Source of the DNA: Umezawaea tangerina
GTDB taxonomy: Bacteria > Actinomycetota > Actinomycetes > Mycobacteriales > Pseudonocardiaceae
Direction of reading: 5' to 3'
NCBI RefSeq assembly: GCF_003002815.1
Contig: NZ_PVTF01000008.1
Span: forward strand, 545,887-609,886
DNA: 64,000 nt
Positions 35,399-44,002 of this stretch are shown one piece after another. How positions within the stretch are numbered: position 1 is the stretch's first letter; each line of letters starts with the position of its first letter. Made by a program: the position numbers and the translations under genes. Under the pieces are notes generated by a model, which did no database searches, was not told the origin of the DNA, and saw nothing but the letters and a program-made list of their open reading frames with translations.

Positions 35399-36424
35399 TC
35401 AGAACCGCCTGCCGGTGATGAACGCGGCGATCTCCAGGAAGTCGTCGCGCACCTCGTCCTCGATCCCGGCGGTGTCCAGGCACCGCTGCGCCGAGGCGAT
35501 CTGCCGCGCGGCCTCGTCCTCTGCCCAGTCCCGCGCCCCCGCGAGCTCCACGAGCCGGGTCACGCGCGCGACCTGCTGCTCGGTGAGGGGCTCCGCGTCG
35601 AAGTAGAGCGCGGCCAGCTCGTCGGACCCCGGCGCGTTGAGCGCCTTCACCACGGGCAGGGACTTCTTGCGGGCCCTCAGGTCGGCCCCGACCTGCTTGC
35701 CGGTGCGCTCCGGCTCGCCCCAGATGCCCAGCAGGTCGTCGACGAGCTGGAACGCGAGCCCGACGTGCTCGCCGAACGCGCCGAGCCGCCCGACCAGCAT
35801 CGGGTCGGCGCCGACCAGGTCGGCCCCGAGCGAGCTGGCGCAGGACAGCAGCGCGCCGGTCTTGTCGCCCGCCATCTTCAGGCACTCGGCCAGGGTCACG
35901 TCGTCGCGCCGCTCGAAGTCGACGTCGGAGACCTGGCCGCTGATCATCCGCTGGGTCGAGGTCATCAGCGACACCGCCGCCGACCTGGCACCCGCGCCGT
36001 CGGAGTCCAGCAGCACGGCCGTCGCGGCGGTCAGCAGCGCGTCGCCCGCCAGGATCGCCTTGGGGACGCCGAAGAGCGTCCACGCCGTCGCCCGGCCCCG
36101 GCGCGCGGTGTCGCCGTCCATGATGTCGTCGTGCAGCAACGAGAAGTTGTGCACCAGCTCCATCGCGACCGCGGCGGGTACACCGGCCGACGGTGCGCTC
36201 CCCGCGGCGCGCGCCGACAGCAGGGCCAGCGCGGGGCGGACGAGCTTGCCGCCCCAGGCGCCGGTCGGCCTGCCGTCCGCGTCCGCCCAGCCGTGGTGGT
36301 ACTGGGCGACCCGCTCCATCTCGGGGCACAGGTAGTGCTGCACCGTGTCGCGGAGGGCGGGGGCGACCATCGCCATGCCCGTGTCGAGGGCGGCGGGCAG
36401 CGTCCGGATCGGGGTCGCGGTCAT
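35399..36424 (-). CDS. Trans-isoprenyl diphosphate synthase (GGPP synthase-like)
   Basis: 341 residues. The first aspartate-rich motif is in L-L-H-D-D-I-M-D-G-D with R-R-G-R. The second is in L-A-F-Q-L-V-D-D-L-L-G-I-W-G, followed by K-K-S-L-P. These are the substrate-binding motifs of the family, with a short-chain (C15-C20) look. It condenses IPP with an allylic diphosphate, most likely to GGPP or FPP, for the cluster's prenyl unit. The ATG overlaps the stop of a 37-residue upstream frame (ATGA). It is the last gene of the minus-strand terpenoid operon. Confidence 0.92.
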   Translation of the reverse strand: MTATPIRTLPAALDTGMAMVAPALRDTVQHYLCPEMERVAQYHHGWADADGRPTGAWGGKLVRPALALLSARAAGSAPSAGVPAAVAMELVHNFSLLHDDIMDGDTARRGRATAWTLFGVPKAILAGDALLTAATAVLLDSDGAGARSAAVSLMTSTQRMISGQVSDVDFERRDDVTLAECLKMAGDKTGALLSCASSLGADLVGADPMLVGRLGAFGEHVGLAFQLVDDLLGIWGEPERTGKQVGADLRARKKSLPVVKALNAPGSDELAALYFDAEPLTEQQVARVTRLVELAGARDWAEDEAARQIASAQRCLDTAGIEDEVRDDFLEIAAFITGRRF

Positions 36425-36534
36425 CGGGCCACCGCCGCTCGGGGCAGTCGGGACGCGGTCGGGTCCGTTGGGGGAGTGGGGTCGTGAGCCGGTCGGCCCA
36501 CCTGCCGGTCGACGGGTGCGCTGGTGCGTCGCAT
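36421..36534 (-). CDS. 37-residue leader/coupling ORF before the prenyl synthase
   Basis: A short frame from ATG 36534 has a textbook GGAGGT ribosome site at 7-nt spacing. It ends with TGA overlapping the ATG of the prenyl synthase, which has no good ribosome site of its own. The product is Arg/Pro/Thr-rich without motif. It looks like a translational-coupling leader and may not have a function of its own. Confidence 0.5.
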   Translation of the reverse strand: MRRTSAPVDRQVGRPAHDPTPPTDPTASRLPRAAVAR

Positions 36535-36593
36535 GGGTTGAACCTCCACTGTGGGGGCAGCGATGATCACGAGGTGGGAGCGGGGGACCGCGG

Positions 36594-37973
36594 TCACGGC
36601 GTGGGCAGGTCGGGTGGTGTCGGGATCGCGGGCCGCAGGAGCGTCCGGAAGACGACCCGCGGCGAGGTGAGCAGGCTGGTGGGCGGCGCCTTGAGGAACA
36701 GGACGTCCCGGAACGCCTTGCACACCACCGGGTCTCCGGGCACCCGGACGCGCACGCGCTCCAGGTACCGGTTGAGGAGCCGTTCGACCAGACCGGAGCG
36801 CACCGCGTCGCCGGTCGCCCCCGGCATCGGGCTGTCGGCGCCGGTCGCGACGTCCCAGGCCCCGCGCGAGGACCGCAGGACCTTGCGCTGCAACGAGTGC
36901 GTCGACGGCAGGTCGGGAGCCGCCAGGGCGCGGCCGAGCGCGACGGCGTTCAGCGCGGCCACCGAGAGGCCCTGGCCGTAGACCGGGTTGAACATGCACA
37001 GCGCGTCCCCGACGACCAGCAGCCCGGTGCGGTCGCGGGCCGCCAGGTCGTAGCGGCGGCGTCGGTTGGCGGTGTGCCGGTACCCGACCGGACGGCCGAG
37101 CGGGCGCGCGGTGCTGAGCCACTTGTGCGGGGCGTCGTGCGGGAGCGCGGCGGCGAAGTCGACGAAACCCGCCGGATCGGTGGGCGGAGCCTGCCCGCGC
37201 GGCCCGGACAGGGTGACCATCCAGCGGTCGCCCTCGGCGGGCAGGATGATCGCGCCGAACGGCTGCGCCGCGTCGGGGACGATGTAGAAGCCCTTGACCT
37301 GGTCGGGGGACCCCGCGTCATCGGTCTCGAAGACGCAGGTGGCGTAGGCCCGGCCGGTCTCCAGCACCTCCTCGGCGGGTGCGCCCGCCCCGAGGGCGGT
37401 CAGCCACTCCGGCGTCCGGCTGCCGCGCCCGGTGGCGTCCACCACCAGGTCGGCCTCGAGCTCCTCGTACTCCTGGTGGTCGGACCCCCGGCCGCGGACC
37501 GAGACACCGGTGATCCGGTCCGGCCCGCCGAGGAACCCGGTCACCTCGGTGGACGTCCGCACGTCGACGCGCGGGTCGGCCAGCACCCGGCCGCGGACGA
37601 CGTGGTCGAGCAGCGGTCGCGACCCGGTCATGACCGGACGGGACGGGTTGGCGCGCGACACCCACTGCCCGGCCTGCCACACGCCGAGGTCGGCCGGGAT
37701 CGACAGGTTCGGCGCCCCGGCGTCCTCCAGCTCGCGCACCACGCCGGGCAGCAGCTCCTCCAGCGCTTCCATGCCGCTGGTGAGCAGGACGTGGGTGTGC
37801 CGGGACTGCGGTACCCCGGACCGGGGTCCGCTGCCCGCCTCGTAGTGGTCGCGCTCCAGCACCGTCACCCGCTCGGCGTGGCGGGACAGGACGTGGGCGG
37901 CCAGCAGGCCCGCCATGCTGCCGCCGATGACGACGACGTGCCCCAGCGGGGAACTCGGGGAGTGCGCGCGCAT
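36594..37973 (-). CDS. FAD-dependent oxidoreductase, putative prenyl epoxidase
   Basis: 459 residues. FAD-binding G-G-S-M-A-G-L-L-A-A motif (first Gly of the usual G-x-G-x-x-G shifted) is at residues 17-26. E-R-D follows at the end of the second strand. A D-A-T-G-R-G-S motif and V-V-G-D-A-L-C-M-F-N-P-V-Y-G-Q-G-L are in the later half. These define class A flavoprotein monooxygenases of the type that epoxidise prenyl chains in indole-terpenoid pathways (PaxM-like role) or hydroxylate aromatics. It lies 10 bp after the dioxygenase gene. Assignment to epoxidation is from cluster context. Confidence 0.78.
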   Translation of the reverse strand: MRAHSPSSPLGHVVVIGGSMAGLLAAHVLSRHAERVTVLERDHYEAGSGPRSGVPQSRHTHVLLTSGMEALEELLPGVVRELEDAGAPNLSIPADLGVWQAGQWVSRANPSRPVMTGSRPLLDHVVRGRVLADPRVDVRTSTEVTGFLGGPDRITGVSVRGRGSDHQEYEELEADLVVDATGRGSRTPEWLTALGAGAPAEEVLETGRAYATCVFETDDAGSPDQVKGFYIVPDAAQPFGAIILPAEGDRWMVTLSGPRGQAPPTDPAGFVDFAAALPHDAPHKWLSTARPLGRPVGYRHTANRRRRYDLAARDRTGLLVVGDALCMFNPVYGQGLSVAALNAVALGRALAAPDLPSTHSLQRKVLRSSRGAWDVATGADSPMPGATGDAVRSGLVERLLNRYLERVRVRVPGDPVVCKAFRDVLFLKAPPTSLLTSPRVVFRTLLRPAIPTPPDLPTP

Positions 37974-37983
37974 TTCTCGCCTC

Positions 37984-38598
37984 TCAGGAATGCGTCCGTG
38001 GCCTTCCGGCGGTGGCGCCGTCGGCGTATTCGCACCGCGGCGTTCCGTTCAACTGGCGTTCCAGGTATTCGAGACCGGAGGTGTCGCCCGAACCCGGCAG
38101 GGTGCCGATCATGTGTTCGACCATCTCCAGGTGCGCGTACCGCCATTGCCGCACGGCGGCGCTGAGCCCGAGCAGTTGGAGCGTTTCCAGACCGAGTCGG
38201 TGACCGGTGTCCCCGGAGGTGAGCCGGTCGACCGCCCGGAACAGTTCGTGGAACTGCGCGGACTGCAGACCGCTCGCCGTCCCGAAACGGTCCCGGAAAC
38301 TGAGGAAGTCCTCCGGCTCCAACGTGCGGTGCAGCAGTTCGACGTGCCCGACAAGGGAGTGGACGATGTGGGTGGCCCGGTCCAACCGGTAGGACGAACA
38401 CCGTTCTCCGCAGTTTTCGGCCTCGATGTGGCGGAGGTCGGTGAGCGCCTGGCTCAACAGGGTCTCCGACGCCTGGTGCACGACGATGAATAGCCGTTCG
38501 CTGTCGTGCAGGTCCCGTTGCTCCGAAGGGGTGAGTGGATTCTGCAGGGCCAGCAGGTCCTTCAGGTGCAGATACCTCGAATAGTTCATGACGGTCAC
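37984..38598 (-). CDS. Tryptophan 2,3-dioxygenase-family heme protein, compact
   Basis: 204 residues, against 270-400 for usual family members. Family landmarks are present: Y-S-R-Y-L-H-L-K-D-L-L-A-L-Q near the start, H-D-S-E-R-L-F-I-V-V-H-Q, F-R-D-R-F-G-T-A-S-G-L-Q-S-A-Q-F, W-R-Y-A-H-L-E-M-V-E-H-M-I-G with the heme-ligand His, and D-T-S-G-x-x-Y-L. After the distal H-Q the canonical E-L-W-F-K-Q reads E-T-L-L-S-Q, so the substrate pocket differs. GTG 38598 is chosen because GGAGG lies 8 nt upstream; GTG 38607 and ATG 38589 are alternatives. It may oxidise tryptophan or a prenylated indole. Confidence 0.85.
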   Translation of the reverse strand: MTVMNYSRYLHLKDLLALQNPLTPSEQRDLHDSERLFIVVHQASETLLSQALTDLRHIEAENCGERCSSYRLDRATHIVHSLVGHVELLHRTLEPEDFLSFRDRFGTASGLQSAQFHELFRAVDRLTSGDTGHRLGLETLQLLGLSAAVRQWRYAHLEMVEHMIGTLPGSGDTSGLEYLERQLNGTPRCEYADGATAGRPRTHS

Positions 38599-38628
38599 GA
38601 CGGCCACCTCCTCGAGCGTTTCCGCGGG

Positions 38629-39648
38629 CTACACCAGACGACCCGGCACGGTGAGCCCGGCGAGCGCGTCCCGGTGCGCGGTGGGGGGCAGGCTGTCCAA
38701 CGCGCGCCCGGCGAGGCGCGCGTACCGGTGCGACATCTCCCGCGCCGACTCCACCGCCCCGTAGGCGTTCGCGAGCTCCGACATCGCCTCGTGGCGCTCC
38801 TCCAGCGGGGAGGAGGTGTCGGCCAGCAGGTGCTCGATGACCCGCTGCTTGTCCCGCGGCGCCCGGCGGTGCGCGAGCAGCACGGGCAGGGTCGGCCTGC
38901 CGTTGCGGATGTCCGAGATGTTCGGTTTGCCGGCGTTGGTCCCGTCGAAGGCCATCAGGTCGTCGCGGATCTGGTAGCCGACTCCGAGCAGGTCGCTGTA
39001 CTGCTTGAGCGCCGCGAGGGCGGCCTCGTCGGCTCCGCTGAGCGTGGCGCCGAGACCGCACGCCATCCAGAGCAGGGCCCCGCTCTTGTCCTTGATCATG
39101 TTCAGGTACGTGGCGGTGGAGCAGACGCTGCGGCTCATCCGGACCTCGGTGAGGGCCGCCTCGCCGATGCGCAGACCGGTCTCGGACAGGATGGTCAGCG
39201 CGCGGCCGACCCGGTCGACCGGGACACCGGCCTCCTGGCAGCGGGCCAGCGCGGCGAACCCGTGGAAGAACAGCCCGTCGCCGCCGAGAATGGCCGTCGA
39301 GGAACCGTACGCGGAGTGCGCGGCCCGTTTGCTCCGCCGTTGCGGGTCGCCGTCGATGATGTCGTCGTGCATCATCGCGCCGACCTGGATGCATTCCACC
39401 GCGACCGCGGCGGGAAGGACCTGCGACATTTCACCGCCGACGGCGAGAGCCGACCGGATCAGCATCCACGGGCCCATCATCTTGCCGAACGGGACCAATC
39501 CGTAGCGCACTACCTCGTCCAAGCCGGAAATGCCGTCGGGCCACCGGTACTCGACCTCGGCGCGGACAAGGGCTGCTATCTCGGGATCGGCTACCTGAGG
39601 CACATCGGTCTCCGTCATGCAACCGACTGTAGGAGTGGTGCTCGGCAT
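38629..39648 (-). CDS. Trans-isoprenyl diphosphate synthase-family protein, second copy
   Basis: 339 residues from ATG 39648 (GGAG upstream; ATG 39618 is the alternative). The first motif is M-M-H-D-D-I-I-D-G-D with Q-R-R-S-K-R-A. The second is G-Y-Q-I-R-D-D-L-M-A-F-D-G, then G-R-P-T-L-P. It differs from the first copy and lacks close identity, so the two probably have different jobs: one making the C15/C20 diphosphate, the other perhaps moving it onto an aromatic acceptor, as indole prenyltransferases of the PaxC type share this fold. Which is which cannot be decided by eye. It is the first gene of the minus-strand operon. Confidence 0.9.
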   Translation of the reverse strand: MPSTTPTVGCMTETDVPQVADPEIAALVRAEVEYRWPDGISGLDEVVRYGLVPFGKMMGPWMLIRSALAVGGEMSQVLPAAVAVECIQVGAMMHDDIIDGDPQRRSKRAAHSAYGSSTAILGGDGLFFHGFAALARCQEAGVPVDRVGRALTILSETGLRIGEAALTEVRMSRSVCSTATYLNMIKDKSGALLWMACGLGATLSGADEAALAALKQYSDLLGVGYQIRDDLMAFDGTNAGKPNISDIRNGRPTLPVLLAHRRAPRDKQRVIEHLLADTSSPLEERHEAMSELANAYGAVESAREMSHRYARLAGRALDSLPPTAHRDALAGLTVPGRLV

Positions 39649-40046
39649 TGTCTCCAGAGGTGGCCGATGGGGGCCCGAAGGGGAACGGACGATGGACTGT
39701 TCCGGCCCGGAACTGTGTCGACGCAACCGTTGTCGGCGTTTTTTCCGCGCCTTTTCGGACCCGAATCGGGGTGGTGCGCGCACAACGGTAGTCGCCCGCT
39801 CGTGCGGTGCGCTGCTCCGAAAGGAGTTGCTTTCGCCACCGCGTTCGGGCGCGGTTCATCGCGAGGGCGGCCGAATGGGCCGGAAAGCGCGGCGGGATGG
39901 ACGAGTGCGTCCGTCGACCGACGACGACCGACAGGCGCGGAGTGCGGTTCGGCGCGAATTCCCGGGGTCCGGGGGAACTCGGCCGCGGCACGCGCGCGCG
40001 TCCCGTCGGGGTGGCGCGAACCGACCTCGTCGGCGGCGCCGGGTGC
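39649..40046. promoter_or_regulatory. 398-bp gap upstream of the terpenoid operon
   Basis: No coding frame is supported. It must hold the promoter for the minus-strand operon that starts at 39648. It contains TTTTTTCC and CCTTTTCGG stretches near 39738-39757. No inverted repeat stood out. The 3' end of the TetR gene is at its right border. Confidence 0.4.
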
Positions 40047-40697
40047 TCACATGGCGAGGCCCTTGATCGCCGTGCGCAGCGCGACCTGGGTCGCGTCGGT
40101 CATGCTGCCCAGCTCCCCTTCGGCGGGGTTGGCGTCGTCGGTGGTCCACGCGTAGTGCTCGAGCGCGATCCGGAGCGCGACGTTCAGCATGCCCGCCTGC
40201 ACCTTGGTCTCCAGCGCGGTCTCGGGCAGTCCGGTGCGTTCGGCGATGACCCCGGCGAAGGCGCTTTCCGAGTCGAGGTGGCTCTGCAGCCAGACCGACC
40301 GGATCGCGGGCTCGGTGCGGGTCAGCCTGACCAGGTCCAAAGTGGACTGCGGGGTCGCCTCCGCGAGGTCTTCCTCGTGCAGGAGCTGTTCGAGCAGCGG
40401 CAGGTCGCGCGGCCACTCGTGCAGCTTCTGCACGACGACCGCGATCCCGTGCTGGAGCAGGGGGAGGACGCAGCCCTCCTTGGACGGGGAGTACCGCCAC
40501 AGGGTGCGGGTGGAGATGCCCAGCCCGTCGGCGATCTGCTCCACCGACGTGGCGGCCACGCCCTGCGATTTGAAGAGGTCAAGGGCCACCGTCGCGATCT
40601 GCAGCCTGATGATCTCCTTGCGCCGCTTGGTCATCGGCGGTCGGCCGCGGCCGCGGTCCGCCGTCTCCTCCTCGGGCTCTGCTGTCACGTCGCACAT
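40047..40697 (-). CDS. TetR-family regulator (divergent from exporter)
   Basis: 216 residues from ATG 40697 with GGAGGAGA upstream. The helix-turn-helix reads A-L-D-L-F-K-S-Q-G-V-A-A-T-S-V-E-Q-I-A-D-G-L-G-I-S-T-R-T-L-W-R-Y, of the AcrR/TetR kind. The acidic leader before it is unusual. Divergent from the MFS exporter, so autoregulation plus exporter control is expected. It does not resemble ArpA-type butyrolactone receptors. Confidence 0.92.
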   Translation of the reverse strand: MCDVTAEPEEETADRGRGRPPMTKRRKEIIRLQIATVALDLFKSQGVAATSVEQIADGLGISTRTLWRYSPSKEGCVLPLLQHGIAVVVQKLHEWPRDLPLLEQLLHEEDLAEATPQSTLDLVRLTRTEPAIRSVWLQSHLDSESAFAGVIAERTGLPETALETKVQAGMLNVALRIALEHYAWTTDDANPAEGELGSMTDATQVALRTAIKGLAM

Positions 40698-40962
40698 TCT
40701 CCTCCAGTCGGTGGCGATTCCACGCCACGTCCGTGGTCAGGACCCCAGTTGCCGTGTCACTCATGGTCAAAATGGCACACCGTGACAAATAATGCTAGCG
40801 TACGTCCCACGGGTTGAGCGACGAGGCCGCGAACGGCCGCTCCGGCGGTCGGTGGGCCGGTCGTCCCGCCCGGTCCCGGTACGGCACGTGCTGACGGTCC
40901 AGTGAGGTGGGCATGGTGTTCGGAGAGTGCGGTGGCCCGAGCGGCCGCGGCGGAGCGGCACG
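40698..40962. promoter_or_regulatory. TetR/exporter intergenic region with TGTCAC...GTGACA inverted repeat
   Basis: TGTCAC at 40755-40760 and GTGACA at 40782-40787 form an inverted repeat with a 21-bp spacer. It lies in an AT-rich stretch ending in AATAATGCTAG. It is a candidate TetR operator overlapping the exporter promoter. Confidence 0.45.
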
Positions 40963-42420
40963 GTGAGCGGGGCTCGGCCCGAGCGGGCCGAACGCGCCAT
41001 CGTGGTCGTCGTCGCACTGGCCGCCGGGGTGGCCGCGATGACGCAGACCCTGGTGGTCCCGCTGCTCGGCGAGCTGCCCGCGCTGCTGCACGCGGGCACG
41101 GCGGGCACGTTCTGGGTCGTCATCGCCGCGATGCTCGGCGGCGCGGTCACCAGCCCGGTGATCGGCAGGCTCGGCGACCTCTACGGCAAGCGCAGGCTGG
41201 TGCTGGTCGTGCTGGCGCTGCTGACCGCGGGGTCGCTTCTCTGCGCGGTGGCCGACTCGCTCGCGCCGATGGTCGCCGGACGCGCCCTGCAGGGCGTGGG
41301 CATGGGGATCGTCCCGCTGGGGATCAGCCTGCTGCGCGACGTCCTGTCGCCGCGGCGGGTCGGTGCGGCGATCGCGCTGACGTCGTCCGTCCTCGGCGTC
41401 GGCTCGGCGTTCGGCCTGCCGGTCGGCGGGCTCGTCGCCCAGCTCGGCGACTGGCACCTGCTGTTCTGGGGTGTCGGCCTGCTGACCGCGGTGATCGCGG
41501 TGTTGGTGGTGTGGCTGGTCCCGGTGGCCCCCGGCCTCGCGCACGGCCGCTTCGACCTCGTCGGCGCGCTCGGCATGACCGCCGGGCTGACCGCGCTGCT
41601 GCTGGCGATCTCGCACGGCGGCGAGTGGGGCTGGTCCAGTCCCACGACCCTCCTGCTGTTCGCGGGCTCGGCGGTCGCGCTGGTGGCCTGGGCCTGGTGG
41701 GAACGGCGGGTGACCGACCCGCTGATCGACCTCGCCACGGCCACCCGGCGGCCGGTCCTCCTCACGAACACCGCGTCCGTCGTCGTGGGCTTCGCGATGT
41801 ACGCGCAGATCCTCGTCGTGCCGCAGCTGCTCCAGCTCCCCGTCTCCACGGGGTACGGGCTCGGCCACTCGATGATCTCGGCCGGGCTGTGGATGGTGCC
41901 CGCGGGTGCCGCGATGATGATCGCCTCACCGGTCGGCGCCAGGCTCTCGGCGGCGCGCGGACCCAAGTTCTCGTTGGTGCTCGGGACGGTCCTGATCGGT
42001 CTCGGGTACGTGGCCTGCCTCGGGTGGCTGGGGTCCACCGTCGGACTGGTGTTCGGCACGGTGGTCACCAACGCGGGGGTCGGGTTCGCCTACGGCGCGA
42101 TGCCCGCGCTGATCATGGGGTCGGTGTCGCCGGGGGAGACCGGTGCCGCAAACGGTTTCAACACCCTGATGCGGTCGATCGGCTCGTCGATGGCGGGCGC
42201 GGTGGTCGGGGTCATCTTCACCCGGTTGAGCACATCCGTTGGGGGAGCGGACATCCCGCTGCGGGGTGCCTTCGTGCTCGTCGCGGTGACGGGCGTCGTC
42301 AGCTCCGTCGTGGCCCTCGTCGTGAGCGGGGTGATCCCCGTCCGGCACGTCCGGAAGCCTCCCGAAAACGATTCTCCGGGACTCGTGGCGGTGCCCTCTT
42401 CGAGGGTCCGTTCCGAATAG
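40963..42420 (+). CDS. MFS efflux transporter (DHA2-like)
   Basis: 485 residues from GTG 40963 (GGAG 8 nt upstream). About 12-14 hydrophobic helices are visible. The motif G-R-L-G-D-L-Y-G-K-R-R after helix 2 is motif A of drug/proton antiporters. L-Q-G-V-G-M-G and L-G-V-G-S-A-F-G-L-P-V-G-G-L (motif C-like) follow. It is a proton-driven exporter likely to remove the cluster product. TetR is divergent; P450 follows after 152 bp. Confidence 0.92.
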   Translation: MSGARPERAERAIVVVVALAAGVAAMTQTLVVPLLGELPALLHAGTAGTFWVVIAAMLGGAVTSPVIGRLGDLYGKRRLVLVVLALLTAGSLLCAVADSLAPMVAGRALQGVGMGIVPLGISLLRDVLSPRRVGAAIALTSSVLGVGSAFGLPVGGLVAQLGDWHLLFWGVGLLTAVIAVLVVWLVPVAPGLAHGRFDLVGALGMTAGLTALLLAISHGGEWGWSSPTTLLLFAGSAVALVAWAWWERRVTDPLIDLATATRRPVLLTNTASVVVGFAMYAQILVVPQLLQLPVSTGYGLGHSMISAGLWMVPAGAAMMIASPVGARLSAARGPKFSLVLGTVLIGLGYVACLGWLGSTVGLVFGTVVTNAGVGFAYGAMPALIMGSVSPGETGAANGFNTLMRSIGSSMAGAVVGVIFTRLSTSVGGADIPLRGAFVLVAVTGVVSSVVALVVSGVIPVRHVRKPPENDSPGLVAVPSSRVRSE

Positions 42421-42505
42421 ACATCCTTTGTGGATCGATGCCGGTCCGAATTCCAGAAAAGCCCTGTTGCCACTGCGCTTCCGCCACTGCTAACTTGCCG
42501 GAATC

Positions 42506-42536
42506 AAGTGGGTGTCAACTCCCACTTATCCTTTTT
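42506..42536 (+). terminator. Hairpin with T-run between exporter and P450 genes
   Basis: AAGTGGG (42506-42512) and CCCACTT (42521-42527) with an 8-nt loop are followed by ATCC and TTTTTT. It may end the exporter transcript. The P450 start is only 37-45 bp further on, so it could also act as an operator or attenuator. Confidence 0.5.
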
Positions 42537-42572
42537 TCATCCCTTCTCCTCCTGGGACAGAGAGGCAATTCC

Positions 42573-43769
42573 ATGCCTGAACCCAAAGTCCTCCCGATCG
42601 CGGCCCGCGCCGCCGGTTGCCCCTTCGACCCCGCCGCGGCGCTCTACGAGAGCCAGAAGGACGACGCGCTCCAGCGGGTCAAGGTGCCCAGTCCGCTGCT
42701 CGGCGAGTTCGACGCCGTGGCGATCACGCGGTACGAGGACGTCAAGAGCGCGCTGAGCGACGACCGCCTCCAGATGGGCTTCGTCTTCGACCCCGACCAG
42801 CCGCGGACCATGCTGAACCAGCCGGGCAACCTGCTCAACTACAACGGCGCCGACCACTCCCGGCTGCGCCGCATGCTCACCGGCGCGTTCACGATCAAGC
42901 GGGTGCGCTCGCTGCGTCCGATGATCGAGGCGATCGTCGAGGCCAGGCTGGACGCGCTGGAGGAGGAGGGCCACGGCGCCGACCTCGTGACGGTGTTCAG
43001 CACGCCCATCCCGACGCAGGTGATCTGCGAGCTGCTGGGCGTGCCCTACGAGGACCGCGACGACTTCCAGCGCCGCGCGAAGGTCGGGTTGGACGTCAAC
43101 ACGACCCGCGAGGAGCAGATCCAGAACCTCAAGGACATGGACGCCTACATGGCCACGCTGGTCGCGGGCCACCGCGAGCAGCCGGGTGACAACCTGCTCG
43201 GCGGCGTGGTGCGCGACTACGGCGCCGAGCTGTCCGACGACGAGCTGGTCGGCATCGGCAACATGCTGCTGATCGCCGGGCACGAGACGACCGCCAGCAT
43301 GCTCTCGGCCAGCGCGGCGCTGCTGCTGGAGAACCCCGACCAGGCCACGATCATGCGCGACGAGCCGGAGGCCGTCGACGGCGCGATCGAGGAGCTGCTG
43401 CGCTACGTCGCGCCCGCCACGATCATGCCGCGCCAGGCGGCCGAGGACTTCTGCCTGCGCGACGACGAGGTCATCAAGCAGGGCGAACGGGTCGTCGTGT
43501 CGATCCTGGTCGCCAACCGCGACGCGGGCTCCGGCGACCAGGACCTCGACGTCCTGGACGTGCGCAGGCCGCCCCAGCCCCACGTCACCTTCGGCTACGG
43601 CGCCCACCAGTGCCTCGGCCAGCAGCTGGCGCGCATGGAGCTGCGGGTCGCGCTGCCCGCCCTGTTCAAGCGCTTCCCCGGCCTCAGGCTGGCCGAGCCC
43701 GACCAGAAGATCGACTACCGGACCACCGCCCTGGTCTTCGGTGTGAACAGGCTGCCGGTCGCGTGGTGA
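42573..43769 (+). CDS. Cytochrome P450
   Basis: 398 residues from ATG 42573 (AGAGG upstream). The I-helix motif is L-I-A-G-H-E-T-T-A, E-x-x-R is in E-E-L-L-R, and the heme loop is F-G-Y-G-A-H-Q-C-L-G-Q-Q-L-A-R with Cys as the iron ligand. Length and motifs fit a soluble class I bacterial P450 (CYP105/107-like). The ferredoxin and reductase genes follow at once, giving a complete electron chain. It probably performs late oxidation of the terpenoid. Confidence 0.96.
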   Translation: MPEPKVLPIAARAAGCPFDPAAALYESQKDDALQRVKVPSPLLGEFDAVAITRYEDVKSALSDDRLQMGFVFDPDQPRTMLNQPGNLLNYNGADHSRLRRMLTGAFTIKRVRSLRPMIEAIVEARLDALEEEGHGADLVTVFSTPIPTQVICELLGVPYEDRDDFQRRAKVGLDVNTTREEQIQNLKDMDAYMATLVAGHREQPGDNLLGGVVRDYGAELSDDELVGIGNMLLIAGHETTASMLSASAALLLENPDQATIMRDEPEAVDGAIEELLRYVAPATIMPRQAAEDFCLRDDEVIKQGERVVVSILVANRDAGSGDQDLDVLDVRRPPQPHVTFGYGAHQCLGQQLARMELRVALPALFKRFPGLRLAEPDQKIDYRTTALVFGVNRLPVAW

Positions 43770-43786
43770 CCCGTCAGGAGGCGACG

Positions 43787-44002
43787 ATGCTGCTCCAGGT
43801 CGAGATCGACGAGCCCCGGTGCGTGGCCGCCGGGCACTGCGTCGTGGCGGCACCGGAGGTGTTCGACCAGCGCGACGACGACGGGGTCGTCATCCTGCTG
43901 GACGCGAACCCGCCGGGCGACGAGCACGAGCGCGTCCGCGAGGCGGCGCTGCTCTGCCCGGCCGCCGCCATCCTGGTCCGCGACCGCGGGGGTGCCCCGT
44001 GA
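43787..44002 (+). CDS. [3Fe-4S] ferredoxin
   Basis: 71 residues from ATG 43787 (AGGAGG upstream). Cysteine pattern C-V-A-A-G-H-C ... C-P-A-A-A-I, with the second usual cysteine replaced by Ala/Gly-His spacing, is that of small P450-partner [3Fe-4S] ferredoxins. It passes electrons from the next gene's reductase to the P450. Overlaps the reductase start by 4 bp. Confidence 0.95.
   Translation: MLLQVEIDEPRCVAAGHCVVAAPEVFDQRDDDGVVILLDANPPGDEHERVREAALLCPAAAILVRDRGGAP

Noticed and set aside
36421..37122. 233-codon minus-strand frame upstream of the prenyl synthase as a real protein
   Set aside because: Most of it overlaps the FAD oxidoreductase in another frame; only the last 37 codons have their own ribosome site.
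40047..40697. TetR protein as an ArpA-like butyrolactone receptor for the AfsA-like gene
   Set aside because: Its helix-turn-helix and acidic leader are of the AcrR kind and it is divergent from an exporter, which explains it better.
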